From assembly GCA_038114465.1 (NCBI GenBank), contig JAYNQW010000009.1:1-64000 (forward strand): DNA of 64,000 nucleotides, given 5' to 3'. This stretch comes from CALINB01 sp938045325. GTDB lineage: Bacteria; Pseudomonadota; Alphaproteobacteria; Rhodospirillales; CALINB01. The position numbers and the translations under genes are program-made. The number at the start of each line of letters is the position of its first letter. Within the stretch, counting starts at the first letter, position 1. The notes beneath the pieces are model-generated. The model searched no databases, was not told the origin of the DNA, and was given only the letters and a program-made list of their open reading frames with translations. Positions 45,452-54,678 of the stretch are shown here, piece by piece.

Positions 45452-46723
45452 TTAGCTTTTCTCCAGCATTTTGAGGGCCTTAACGAAAAAGTCCTCGGCG
45501 CCGAAATTGCCGGATTTGAGTGTCAGGGCAAGCGGCGGTGTGGAATGAGCCTCGCACCACGGCACACCGGGGTCGATTTCCGGCCCAATGCGCAGAGATT
45601 TGATGTTCAAGGATTGCAAAATCGAGCCCGAAGTTTCTCCCCCGGCGAGAACCAAACGGTGAAACCCAAGCGGTACGAGTCTTGCCGCGATGCCGGAAAG
45701 AATGGTTTCGAACATCTCACCAGCCCGTTTACGGCCTAATTTTTTATGTATTACGGCGATTTCATCGGGGGCGGCGGAGGAATATATCACAACCGGTTTA
45801 TCATTGGGCTGCTGGCTGACCCAATTCAGTGTATTCGCAATTGCTTGATCGGCGTCCTCGACCCCAGCCGGATCGATGCGCCGGTGCGGCCAATCGGTTC
45901 GGGTTTGTGTATGGGCGAGTTGCGCCAGCGTCATTTCCGAACAGCTGCCGGCAAGAACCGCCGCGCGCCCCGAAACGGCCGGCGGTTTCGGCGCGGTTGT
46001 TTCTTTGAGCAATCCTTTGTTGCGGAAGTTATTCGGCAGACCCAGGGCGACGCCCGAGCCGCCGGTGATGAGCGGATGATCCGCACACGCGGTGCCGATG
46101 TGTTCGAGATCGTGATCGCCGATGGCATCGACAATGGCATAGCGGTGGTCTTTAGTGAGTGCACTGAGGGCTTCTTCGATGGCTCCCGGACTGTGGCGCA
46201 CGGTTTCCCATGGAACCAACCCAGCGGTATGTTTCGACTGACGGCTTAAAACACGCATAAGGTTAGAATCCGTCATCGGTGTCAGCGGATGATTGCGCAT
46301 GCCGGACTCCGACAGCAGCACGTCGCCGACATATAAATTGCCTTTGTAAATCGTGCGCCCGTTGGTCGGAAATGCGGGGCACGCAATGGCGATATCGGCA
46401 CCCGTAAAGTCGAGCAACGCGTCGGCGACCGGGCCGATGTTGCCTTTGTCGGTCGAGTCGAACGTCGAGCAGTATTTAAAGAACAATTGCTGTGCGCCTT
46501 GTTCCTTTAACCACGTAGCAGAAGCAAGTGTTTTGTCGATCGCTTCCTGCACGGGGCAGGTCCGGCTTTTTAACGCGACGACGATGGCGTCGGCATCCGG
46601 AACAGGCGTGCTCTCATCAGGCACGTCGATGATCTGTTCCGTGCGCATGCCGCCACGCACCAGCATCAGCGCGAGATCGGTTGCGCCCGTCACGTCATCG
46701 GCGATGCATCCTAAGACCGGCAT
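45452..46723 (-). CDS. Four-carbon acid sugar kinase family protein (OtnK-like, DUF1537)
   Basis: 423 residues from the ATG giving MPVLGCIADDVTGATDLAL, the typical start of this kinase family. The C-terminal nucleotide-binding domain shows LVLAGGETSGSILQSL. Members phosphorylate four-carbon acid sugars such as 3-oxo-tetronate or D-threonate. No epimerase, dehydrogenase or aldolase partner (OtnI, OtnC, PdxA2) is nearby. It begins 5 bases after the alpha/beta hydrolase stop, so they form an operon under the divergent GntR regulator. Confidence 0.85.
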   Translation of the reverse strand: MPVLGCIADDVTGATDLALMLVRGGMRTEQIIDVPDESTPVPDADAIVVALKSRTCPVQEAIDKTLASATWLKEQGAQQLFFKYCSTFDSTDKGNIGPVADALLDFTGADIAIACPAFPTNGRTIYKGNLYVGDVLLSESGMRNHPLTPMTDSNLMRVLSRQSKHTAGLVPWETVRHSPGAIEEALSALTKDHRYAIVDAIGDHDLEHIGTACADHPLITGGSGVALGLPNNFRNKGLLKETTAPKPPAVSGRAAVLAGSCSEMTLAQLAHTQTRTDWPHRRIDPAGVEDADQAIANTLNWVSQQPNDKPVVIYSSAAPDEIAVIHKKLGRKRAGEMFETILSGIAARLVPLGFHRLVLAGGETSGSILQSLNIKSLRIGPEIDPGVPWCEAHSTPPLALTLKSGNFGAEDFFVKALKMLEKS

Positions 46724-46728
46724 ATGAA

Positions 46729-47685
46729 TTACGATCCACCGCGTTTGTTCGCGCAGGTGCGAAGAAATTGTGCCGCATCGGATAGGGATTCCTGAGCGAG
46801 TGGTATCATGCGCGCGAGGGATGCGAAGCTGTGCGATAGAGTTTCGTAGTATTTCAGTGTCATCGGTACGTTCGCGGCTTTGAATAAGTCGGCAATCATA
46901 AATGAATCGTCGCGCAGGACATCGAACTCCGCATTGGCGATCCAAGCCGGCGGCATGCCGGTCATGTCGGCGTGAATGGGATTGATGAGCGGGTTGTCCG
47001 AGCGTTCACCTTTGGGGATATACCATTTGTGATATTGTTGGATGCGTTCGGTGGTGTGCGCGTATTGGCCGTTGCCGTAAAGCTTGTAGCTTTCCGTGTC
47101 GAACTTATCGCCGAACATGCCGTAGAGAAGACAAAGTCCGATGGGCAGACTTTTGTTTGTATCGCGGCGGAAAAGGGCCGTGGTCAACGCCAAGTTCGCA
47201 CCGCCCGAAGCGCCCGCAAGAATTATGTGTTGTCCGTCGAGGCCGTATTTTTTGCTGTCCTTGGCGCACCAGTCCATTGCGGCACTGATGTCATCGATAG
47301 CGGCTGGAAAAGGGTTCTCGGGCGCTAAGCGATACGATAACGACAAGATGGGCAAACCGGAGCCGGCAGCCAGTGCGCGGCAGGTCCATTCGGTGTTGTC
47401 GATCGAGCCTCGCGCCCAGCCGCCACCGTGGAGAAAAATGACGGCGGGTTTCACGGTTTCGGTTTCCACGCGAAACAGACGTGCAGGATGCGGTCCGGCC
47501 GGGCCGGGAACATCGAAGTTTTCGACGTGTTTAATTTCAGGCGCACCTTCGGCCCAAAACTTCGCCGCTTCACCGTGGCTGCCACGGTTCTCGGCGAGCG
47601 ACGTCATGACGGCGCCGGAGTCGTTCGAGAGCTCGCGCTTCTTCGCGATGGCTGCTGCCATATGCGGATCGAGTTCCTTGGTCAT
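46729..47685 (-). CDS. Alpha/beta hydrolase, hormone-sensitive-lipase type
   Basis: 318 residues from the ATG after GGGAGG. HSL-family motifs: VIFLHGGGWARGS (oxyanion HGGG), the nucleophile elbow LAGASGGAN, and plausible Asp (NAEFDVLRDD) and His (TLSHSFASL). Likely an esterase or lactonase acting on small molecules; with the acid-sugar kinase downstream, a lactone or ester of a sugar acid is a reasonable but unproven substrate. Confidence 0.88.
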   Translation of the reverse strand: MTKELDPHMAAAIAKKRELSNDSGAVMTSLAENRGSHGEAAKFWAEGAPEIKHVENFDVPGPAGPHPARLFRVETETVKPAVIFLHGGGWARGSIDNTEWTCRALAAGSGLPILSLSYRLAPENPFPAAIDDISAAMDWCAKDSKKYGLDGQHIILAGASGGANLALTTALFRRDTNKSLPIGLCLLYGMFGDKFDTESYKLYGNGQYAHTTERIQQYHKWYIPKGERSDNPLINPIHADMTGMPPAWIANAEFDVLRDDSFMIADLFKAANVPMTLKYYETLSHSFASLARMIPLAQESLSDAAQFLRTCANKRGGS

Positions 47686-47761
47686 TTTTATTAAGCCTCC
47701 CATTCCTGAGCGGAAGATCATCATCAATATAGGCTTCGCCAGCAACACACGGATTTACTAT

Positions 47762-47782
47762 AATTGTAAACTGTTGACAATT
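47762..47782. promoter_or_regulatory. Operator-like inverted repeat for the GntR regulator
   Basis: AATTGT-n9-ACAATT, with TTGACA overlapping the right arm. It lies in the 149-base gap between the divergent hydrolase and GntR genes, in an AT-rich patch. FCD-type GntR proteins bind TTGT/ACAA dyads of this kind, so it is a natural site for the regulator encoded next to it, controlling both directions. Confidence 0.55.
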
Positions 47783-47834
47783 TTAGTTTTCCGAGTAAAA
47801 ATCAGCGGAATTCAATAGTTTCGGACGGCAGGCC

Positions 47835-48572
47835 GTGGATCAGGACATTCGGCATAACCTGGAAATTTTGCGCAGCCAATCTCTGTCGAGCTTGGCCGAG
47901 CAACATCTTGAGCGGGAAATTTTCAGCGGCCGAATGCCTCCCGGTGTCCGGATCAATGAAGTCAATATCGCGAAATCCATCGGCATCAGCCGCGGTCCGG
48001 TGCGTGAAGCTTGCCGGACGCTGGCGAAGGCGGGATGGCTTGAGTTCATCCCCAATCGCGGATGCTTCGTTCGTGAAGTGTCCTTTGAAGAAGCGATGGA
48101 GCTTTATGAAATTCGCATTGGATATGCGCGCATGATCGGCGAATTAGTGGCGGAACGGGTTACGCCGGCAGATTTAAACGATCTTCGCGCCATGATCGAA
48201 ACGATGTGGGACATCAACCGTTCGGGCGATACCGCGCAAATTACCGTCATCGGTTTGAAATTTCACCGTGCATTGGCGGCGTCGACAAAAAATAAAAAAC
48301 TCGAAGAGATGTATATCAATCTACATTTCCATCACCGGTTGTTCCGTCTTGGCGCGTTGACGCAACTCGACTCATTTCCCGAAAAACTGATCGAATGGAA
48401 TAAGACGGTGATCAAGGCCCGGGAATCCGTTATCGACGTGTTGTCGCAAGGTGACCAAGAAGCATGCGGAGAATCTTACGCTGATCTTGTCGCGCAAAGC
48501 CGCGACCGGTCGAAAGCGCTTTATCAGGAATTCCTTGCGATGAAAATGCCGAACGAAGCGGCAGCGATTTAA
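47835..48572 (+). CDS. GntR-family transcriptional regulator, FCD (FadR) type
   Basis: 245 residues, GTG start. The winged helix lies at about 15-80 (SGRMPPGVRINEVNIAKSIG, ISRGPVREACRTLAKAGWL), followed by an all-helical FCD effector domain (about 95-230) with Asp/His metal-site candidates (FHRALAASTKN, LHFHHRLF). Such regulators respond to organic acids. It is divergent from the hydrolase-kinase operon and precedes the solute-binding protein gene, so it probably controls the island. Confidence 0.9.
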   Translation: MDQDIRHNLEILRSQSLSSLAEQHLEREIFSGRMPPGVRINEVNIAKSIGISRGPVREACRTLAKAGWLEFIPNRGCFVREVSFEEAMELYEIRIGYARMIGELVAERVTPADLNDLRAMIETMWDINRSGDTAQITVIGLKFHRALAASTKNKKLEEMYINLHFHHRLFRLGALTQLDSFPEKLIEWNKTVIKARESVIDVLSQGDQEACGESYADLVAQSRDRSKALYQEFLAMKMPNEAAAI

Positions 48573-48655
48573 CACATATTCGAACCGGCGGAATTCAAAT
48601 GCCGGCAAAAATTAATACACAACGCTTAACCCAGTTCTAGCCAGTGGAGGAAACG

Positions 48656-49753
48656 ATGAAATTGACGATCTTGAAATACGCAACGTTGTCGGCGGCTGTA
48701 ATGCTGACCGGCTCATTCATGCCGGCATCGGTTGCGGCGATGGATTATGCCGGTAATAAAGTATCGATTATTGTCGGTGCGAAGCCGGGCGGTGGTGCCG
48801 ATAAATACGCGCGCATGTTCGCGCCGTATTTTGCCAAACATCTTCCAGGCAAGCCGACGGTTTTGGTCATCAACAAACCGGGCGGCGCTAACTTAAAAGC
48901 CGCGAATTGGTTTCATAAAAATGCCAAGCCCGATGGCATGATGGCGGTTGCGATCACGACATCAATGCATACGCACATGGTCTTCGGCGGTAAAAAAATG
49001 AAATACAACGAGCTCGAATGGCCGACGGTTATCCTGTCGCCGCACGGCAGCGTTGTATATGCCCATAAAAAAACCGGCGTAACAGGCAAGGATATCGTTG
49101 CCGATATTAACGCGCTCAAAAAGGCGAAAGTTTTGAATACATCTCAAAAAAACCCGACCAGCGGAGAAATTCGTGCGGCTGTCGCCTACGATATGCTCGG
49201 TATCGAAAACCTAAAGTGGGTCTTTGGGTTGTCTGTCGGCAAACGCCGTCAATCCATCATGCGTGGTGAACTGCAAATCAGCATGGATACGGCGCGTTCA
49301 TATCTGAAGTCGGTTATGAAATACGTTAAATCCGGCGATGTGGTGCCGCTGATGTCATTCGGTTTTTACGAAAAGGGCAAATTTGTGCGCGATCCGGCTT
49401 TTCCGGACCTGCCGACAGTGGGCGAGGTCTATGAAAAACTTCACGGTAAAAAACCTTCCGGTAGAAAATGGGACATGCTGGCGCATTTTGTCCAAATGGG
49501 TGTCATGGCTTCGAAGGCTATCGCTCTGCCGCCCAAGACGCCGGCAAATATTGTGAACGTATGGATCGATACGGCGAAACGGATCACCAAAGACAAGAAA
49601 TTTAAGAAGGTGGCGAAAAAGCTGCTTGGCGCCTATCCGCAGGCGTTCGGTAAAGATGCAAAAGAAATCATTGAGGCAGCCGTTAACGTGAAGCCCGGTA
49701 TGAAGAAATTCATGCGTGAATGGGTCAAAACAGAATTCAAAGCGGGAATTTAG
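48656..49753 (+). CDS. Tripartite tricarboxylate transporter substrate-binding protein (TctC family)
   Basis: 365 residues from the ATG with GGAGGA upstream. A signal peptide ends near ASVAAMDY. The TctC fold shows VSIIVGAKPGGGADKYARMF and VINKPGGANLKAANWF. It binds a carboxylate in the periplasm for a TctAB-type membrane unit, but no tctA or tctB is in the window, so it is an orphan here. TctC proteins are often orphan and very numerous in some Proteobacteria. Confidence 0.85.
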   Translation: MKLTILKYATLSAAVMLTGSFMPASVAAMDYAGNKVSIIVGAKPGGGADKYARMFAPYFAKHLPGKPTVLVINKPGGANLKAANWFHKNAKPDGMMAVAITTSMHTHMVFGGKKMKYNELEWPTVILSPHGSVVYAHKKTGVTGKDIVADINALKKAKVLNTSQKNPTSGEIRAAVAYDMLGIENLKWVFGLSVGKRRQSIMRGELQISMDTARSYLKSVMKYVKSGDVVPLMSFGFYEKGKFVRDPAFPDLPTVGEVYEKLHGKKPSGRKWDMLAHFVQMGVMASKAIALPPKTPANIVNVWIDTAKRITKDKKFKKVAKKLLGAYPQAFGKDAKEIIEAAVNVKPGMKKFMREWVKTEFKAGI

Positions 49754-49768
49754 TTTCCTTCCGGTGAA

Positions 49769-49812
49769 GGGCCGGTAATGCGCGAAAAGCCGTTACCGGC
49801 CCATTTTCTTTT
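49769..49812 (+). terminator. Strong rho-independent terminator after the TctC gene
   Basis: GGGCCGGTAA and TTACCGGCCC form a perfect 10-base-pair stem with a 14-base loop, followed by ATTTTCTTTT, 15 bases after the stop. Confidence 0.88.
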
Positions 49813-49871
49813 GTAATGAATTGATATAATTTCGTGTTGGCCGCTTAGAGCCAAATATCAGGGAGCGAGCA

Positions 49872-51329
49872 ATGACCGAGCCGTTGAATGTCCTTTACAT
49901 TATGTCCGATCAACACCAGCAAAAGGTGGCCGGCTGTTACGGGCATGATTTCATCCAAACGCCCAATATCGATGCGTTAGCCGCACGGGGCACGCGTTTT
50001 ACGACGGCCTATACCAATTCGGCGATTTGCGTGCCAGCGCGCGCGGCACTCGCGACGGGAAAATATGTATTCGATACGCATTATTGGGATAACTCGCACG
50101 GCTACGACGGCCGGGTTAAAAGTTGGCATCATATGTCGGGCGAACAGGGTTCCGGCGTCACCTCCATCGGCAAATTGCACTTTCGTGCCGACGAGGACCC
50201 GGTCGGGTTTGAAGAATCCATCATTCCGATGAATGTCGCTGGAGGCATCGGTGATGTGCGCGGCTGCGTCAAGCGTCCGATGCCACCGCCATTGAAGCGC
50301 AGTAAAACTGCCGAACGCATCGGCCCCGGTGAATCGTCCTATACGGAATACGATCACGAGATTATGGAAAAAGCCTGCGCTTGGCTGAAGGAAAAGGGAG
50401 CGAATAAAAACGGCAAGCCATGGTCGCTTATGGTTTCGTTCGTCTGTCCGCATCCGCCGCATATTGCGCCGCAGGAATTTTACGACGTATATGAAAAAAT
50501 CGATTTTCCGATGCCCAAAATGAGCGATCCGGATGCGCCGCTGCATCCGTGGATTCATAAACTACAGCGTTCGCGAAATCATGAGGATTTCCTTACGCCG
50601 GAAACCAAAAAGGTATTGATGAATTCTTACTACGGCTGCGTAAGTTATTTGGACTCCAACATCGGTAAAGTTTTAGCTGCACTCGATGAGGCCGGGCTGC
50701 GCGACAATACATTGATTGTCTATACGACCGACCACGGCGAGAACCTTGGCGCGCGAAGACTGTGGGGTAAGAATAATATGTATGAAGAGTCGGCCGCCGT
50801 GCCAATGATCGTTTCCGGCCCCGGTATTCCCGAAGGCAATGTCTCGACAACCCCGGTGACGCTGATCGATGTCGGCCCGACGGCGCTTGATGCCATGGGA
50901 TACGATGATATTGCCGAGCAGGAAAAACTTCCCGGCAAGTCGATGGTGAAGCTTGCCAATGAAAACGATAACCCGGATCGGGTGGCGTTTAGCGAGTATT
51001 ATGCTTCGGGCGGCGATCGGGCGTCCTATATGATCCGTAAAGGAAAGTACAAATACATTCACTACTGCACGTACGAGCCCGAGCTGTTCGATTTGGAATC
51101 GGATCCGGAAGAACTGACGAATTTGGCGCAAGATGCCAGCCATGCCGATGTCGTGAAAGAATATGACGGCATTTTGCGTGGCATGGTCGATCCGGAAGCG
51201 ATGGACGAGCTATCGTTCCAAGATCAAAGTGCTTTGGTCGAAAAATGCGGTGGTCGCGAAAAAGTTTCCGCTAAGGGGGCTATTCAAGGATCGCCCGTGC
51301 CCGGCCAAAAAGCCGAGTACTTGGCGTAA
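49872..51329 (+). CDS. Sulfatase family hydrolase, copy 2
   Basis: 485 residues. Signature AICVPARAALATG with Cys53 as the formylglycine precursor; metal segments IMSDQHQQKVAGCYG and VYTTDHGENLGARRLWGKNN. Cytoplasmic (no signal peptide). Together with phosphonoacetate hydrolase two genes downstream, it could be a sulfate-ester hydrolase or a phosphonate monoester hydrolase, both in this superfamily. It starts a three-gene operon: 6-base gap to the GST, then 28 bases to the phosphonoacetate hydrolase. Paralogue of the 32.6-kb gene. Confidence 0.87.
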   Translation: MTEPLNVLYIMSDQHQQKVAGCYGHDFIQTPNIDALAARGTRFTTAYTNSAICVPARAALATGKYVFDTHYWDNSHGYDGRVKSWHHMSGEQGSGVTSIGKLHFRADEDPVGFEESIIPMNVAGGIGDVRGCVKRPMPPPLKRSKTAERIGPGESSYTEYDHEIMEKACAWLKEKGANKNGKPWSLMVSFVCPHPPHIAPQEFYDVYEKIDFPMPKMSDPDAPLHPWIHKLQRSRNHEDFLTPETKKVLMNSYYGCVSYLDSNIGKVLAALDEAGLRDNTLIVYTTDHGENLGARRLWGKNNMYEESAAVPMIVSGPGIPEGNVSTTPVTLIDVGPTALDAMGYDDIAEQEKLPGKSMVKLANENDNPDRVAFSEYYASGGDRASYMIRKGKYKYIHYCTYEPELFDLESDPEELTNLAQDASHADVVKEYDGILRGMVDPEAMDELSFQDQSALVEKCGGREKVSAKGAIQGSPVPGQKAEYLA

Positions 51330-51335
51330 TTCTTC

Positions 51336-51989
51336 GTGCCGCTTAAACTTTATAATTATTGGCGTTCGACATCGAGTTACCGCACACGCATTTTACTCAA
51401 CCTGAAAGGCGTGCCGTGGGAATACGTGCCGGTCAATATTCGCGAAGGGGAACAGCACGGTGAAGCGTATCGTGCGATCAGCCCGAATGGTTTCGTGCCT
51501 GTGCTGGTCGATGGTGATACGATTGTGCGCCAAACCGTTCTCATCACCGAATACCTCGATCAAAAATTTCCCGACAAGCCATTGGTTCCCACTAATGCCG
51601 CGGGGCGGACGCGGGTGATGGAGTTTCTCCTGTCGTTGACGGGGGATGTGCAAGGCCGAACGCAAAAAAGGGTTCGCGACTACATCGAGGAGCATTTATC
51701 ACGCGACGATCTCCTGCGCTGGTTCGATTTCTGGTCGGCGGAAGGCCTCGCCATCCTCGAATCGTTAGCAACAGAAGGCCGGCCGGCGGGTCGGTTTTTT
51801 CACGGCGACAAGCCAGGTGCGGCGGATGCTTTCCTGATGGCACAGTTGTTTAATTACGGCCAGCGGGGAATCGATCTCGCCCAAGCACCGACGTTGAAGG
51901 CCATTGGCGAAGAATGTGCTAAACTTGAAGAATTTGAAAAGGCGAAACCGGATAACCAACCGGATTACGCACCGGATCCTCGTTTTTAG
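51336..51989 (+). CDS. Glutathione S-transferase, zeta/maleylacetoacetate isomerase type
   Basis: 217 residues, GTG start. The N-terminal thioredoxin-like domain has the zeta-class segment YWRSTSSYRTRILLNLKG and SPNGFVPVLVDGD; the helical domain ends with PDNQPDYAPDP. MaiA converts maleylacetoacetate to fumarylacetoacetate using glutathione in tyrosine breakdown. Here it is between a sulfatase and phosphonoacetate hydrolase, away from any tyrosine genes, so it may isomerise or detoxify a different intermediate. Confidence 0.85.
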   Translation: MPLKLYNYWRSTSSYRTRILLNLKGVPWEYVPVNIREGEQHGEAYRAISPNGFVPVLVDGDTIVRQTVLITEYLDQKFPDKPLVPTNAAGRTRVMEFLLSLTGDVQGRTQKRVRDYIEEHLSRDDLLRWFDFWSAEGLAILESLATEGRPAGRFFHGDKPGAADAFLMAQLFNYGQRGIDLAQAPTLKAIGEECAKLEEFEKAKPDNQPDYAPDPRF

Positions 51990-52017
51990 GCCCGGGCTTT
52001 ATATTAAAGGATATTCC

Positions 52018-53274
52018 ATGAGTGGGATTTCGGCCGATCTGAACGGCATTCATTATACATTACCCGATCAGCCGGTTGCCGTTGTCTGTATCGACGGTGG
52101 TGATCCGGCCTATATCGAACACGGTTTGAATGCCGGTATTATTCCGAATATCGCCCGTTTTATAGAAACCGGTTTTCATGCCGTCACGCAAGGAACGGTG
52201 CCGAGTTTTACATGCCCTAATAATATGTCCGTCGTGACCGGCAAACCGGCGAGCGTGCATGGCATATCCGGTAACTTTTATCTGGATCGCGAAACCAATG
52301 AAGCCGTGGTTATGACCGGTCCTAATTTGTTGCGCAGTGAGTCGGTGATGACCGCGTTTTCACGCCAGGGTGCAAAGGTTGTTTCAATCACGGCCAAAGA
52401 TAAACTCCGCGAGCAACTCGGCAAGAATATGGACATCGACGGCGGCAACGCGATTAGTTTCTCCTCGCAATATGCAGACCGCTGTACAATGGAAGTTAAC
52501 GGTATTGAAAGAGTGCTCGAATATGTCGGCCAACCGTTGCCGGACATGTATTCGGCTGAATTATCGCTGTTTGTTCTCGATGCAGGGATCAAGTTGCTCG
52601 AAGACCGCAAGCCGGATCTTATGTATTTGTCGCTGACGGATTTTATCCAGCATGGCCACGCCCCTGATGCGCCCGAAGCCGAACGGTTTTACCGCGACCT
52701 TGATTCGAGGTTCGGTCGCCTCGAAGACTTAGGTGCTATTGTTGCGCTTACCGCCGATCACGGCATGAATGATAAATCAAAGCCCGATGGTGAGCCGAAT
52801 GTCATTTGGTTGCAGGATTTACTCGATGCTGAATATGGGAAGAGTGCGAGCAAAGTTATTTGTCCGATCACGGATGCATTTGTTGGCCATCATGGAGCGC
52901 TAGGCGGTTTCGTGAGGGTTTATTGTTATAACGGCCTTGAACCCGATACCGTCATTGACTTTGTAAAAAACATTCCCGGCATTGAATTCGCCTTATCGCG
53001 TGAAAACGCTGCGAATAAATTTGAGCTGCCCTTTGACCGGGAAGGGGATGTCGCCGTGATCAGCGATGCTGGGACCTGTATCGGAGCCAGTCAGGCCGAC
53101 CACGACCTATCGGCTTTAAAAGGTCACCGTTTGCGTACACATGGTGGTGTTTCGGAAAGCCGAGTGCCGTTTATTCTCAGTAAACCGCTGAATGACACTT
53201 ATGCCAAACGGGCCTTGCAAAGCGAATTGCATAGTTACGACGTGTTTGATTTTGCCATCAACGGCACGGCATAA
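52018..53274 (+). CDS. phnA: Phosphonoacetate hydrolase
   Basis: 418 residues from the ATG after AAAGGA; the longer frame overlaps the GST gene and is not used. Alkaline-phosphatase superfamily motifs: VVCIDGGDPAYIEHG (metal Asp), the nucleophile segment VPSFTCPNNMSVVTG with Thr, VHGISGNFYLD, VALTADHGMND and THGGVSESRVPF (metal His). This set matches PhnA, which cleaves phosphonoacetate to acetate and phosphate with zinc. No phosphonate transporter or PhnR-type activator is adjacent; the GntR regulator upstream may serve the operon. Confidence 0.88.
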   Translation: MSGISADLNGIHYTLPDQPVAVVCIDGGDPAYIEHGLNAGIIPNIARFIETGFHAVTQGTVPSFTCPNNMSVVTGKPASVHGISGNFYLDRETNEAVVMTGPNLLRSESVMTAFSRQGAKVVSITAKDKLREQLGKNMDIDGGNAISFSSQYADRCTMEVNGIERVLEYVGQPLPDMYSAELSLFVLDAGIKLLEDRKPDLMYLSLTDFIQHGHAPDAPEAERFYRDLDSRFGRLEDLGAIVALTADHGMNDKSKPDGEPNVIWLQDLLDAEYGKSASKVICPITDAFVGHHGALGGFVRVYCYNGLEPDTVIDFVKNIPGIEFALSRENAANKFELPFDREGDVAVISDAGTCIGASQADHDLSALKGHRLRTHGGVSESRVPFILSKPLNDTYAKRALQSELHSYDVFDFAINGTA

Positions 53275-53433
53275 AATTCAACCGGTCCGCCCATTAACAT
53301 TATATAAACCATAAATTGTTTCCCGCAGGTTTTTCGCCGTTTAGGGAATGTTAAGCCCCCGCGTGTTATCCCCGCATCAATAAGAAAAACAACAAATTCA
53401 ACCAGTGATAACAAGCCAAGGGGGATACCCGCC

Positions 53434-54663
53434 ATGCCTGTGCGGAAGACCGTCGTGAGAGCCAGCGCCGTTGCGCTCCTTCCCATGTTTTTATCCGGCT
53501 GCGGCCTGCCCCTCGGCGTTCAAGTCGCCAGTTGGGCTGTCGACGGCATTTCAATGTTAGCGACGGAAAAATCCGTTTCCGATCACGGTATCTCCGCGGT
53601 AGCCCAAAAAGACTGCGCCCTTTGGCGAATTTTCAAGGGTGAATCCATTTGCCGTGAAACGGCGGCCAGCATTGAACTCGCGGCGGTTGAAAAACTGGAC
53701 GACGAGGATGATAATTTCGAAGCGACCAGTACAAAAGCTACTCCTGTTTCATCGATCCAAGTTGCCAGCGCCGAACCTATAGCGCTTCCGGCTTTTGTCA
53801 AAACAACGAAAAACGATCCGCTGGATGATGAAGATGATAATTTTCCGCATATCGTCAAACCATCAAATATTGAACTCGCCATTATCGAAATGGAAGAGCA
53901 TCAAGCAGCCACCTTTGAAACGGCAGCAGGATCGACGACTCAACCGAAACAAAAAACGGCCAAGTTACGGCCGACGCCCTTACCAGGCATCAAGGCGGCA
54001 TATAATAATCCCCAAGTTTCCCAGGGGGAGATGCATAAAGCTATCATTGTCGCCGATGCCAAGGGCGGTTCGGGACTGATCGCGCGGCCGTTACCGCCGC
54101 CCGCACCGGTTAAAATCCAATCGCTCAACCGGTCGAAAATGAAGACACGGTTATTAAAGCGTTCGCAATCAAAATCACTGCAACCCGAGCCCATGAATCA
54201 GCAAGTTCGCGCCAAACCGGTCACCAATGAGCAGCCGGTTAATCATGAGCCCATCGCTATACCCGAAGCGCCGAAACCGGTTACTTCGCAAAAACCCAAA
54301 AGGGCCGCGAAAATGCCGGTTTTTCAAAAACGCCAGCAGCTGAAAAGAACGCCTGTTATACGGACAAAAACAGCACAGCCTAAGAAGGCCACCCCGGGGC
54401 TTTATTATGTTCTCGGCAGTTTTGCGGTACAGAAAAACGCCAACCGGATGGTAAGGCGGGCCGGCAGCTTAAGCCCGAAAGTCGTCGTTGCTTACCCGAA
54501 GGGCAAGCGTGTTCACCGGGTTCTCGTCGGGCCGTTCGCCAAATCGCAGCAGCCGCGTATTCGTGCTAAAATCAAAGCTGCCAATATTCGGGGCTTTTGG
54601 ATCTTAAGAATGAATACAGCGATGAAAACCTTGGGCAAACAAATCGCCGCCCTGCCGCGTTGA
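53434..54663 (+). CDS. SPOR-domain lipoprotein with long basic linker
   Basis: 409 residues. A lipoprotein signal ends MFLSGCG, with the Cys for lipidation at about 24. The middle is long, low in complexity and rich in Lys, Pro and Gln. The octapeptide LDDEDDNF occurs twice (about residues 89 and 129). The C-terminal SPOR domain (about 325-400) reads GLYYVLGSFAVQKNANRM and VHRVLVGPFAKSQ. SPOR domains bind denuded peptidoglycan at the septum, so a cell-division or envelope role is likely. Confidence 0.85.
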   Translation: MPVRKTVVRASAVALLPMFLSGCGLPLGVQVASWAVDGISMLATEKSVSDHGISAVAQKDCALWRIFKGESICRETAASIELAAVEKLDDEDDNFEATSTKATPVSSIQVASAEPIALPAFVKTTKNDPLDDEDDNFPHIVKPSNIELAIIEMEEHQAATFETAAGSTTQPKQKTAKLRPTPLPGIKAAYNNPQVSQGEMHKAIIVADAKGGSGLIARPLPPPAPVKIQSLNRSKMKTRLLKRSQSKSLQPEPMNQQVRAKPVTNEQPVNHEPIAIPEAPKPVTSQKPKRAAKMPVFQKRQQLKRTPVIRTKTAQPKKATPGLYYVLGSFAVQKNANRMVRRAGSLSPKVVVAYPKGKRVHRVLVGPFAKSQQPRIRAKIKAANIRGFWILRMNTAMKTLGKQIAALPR

Positions 54664-54678
54664 AACAAAACTATTTTA

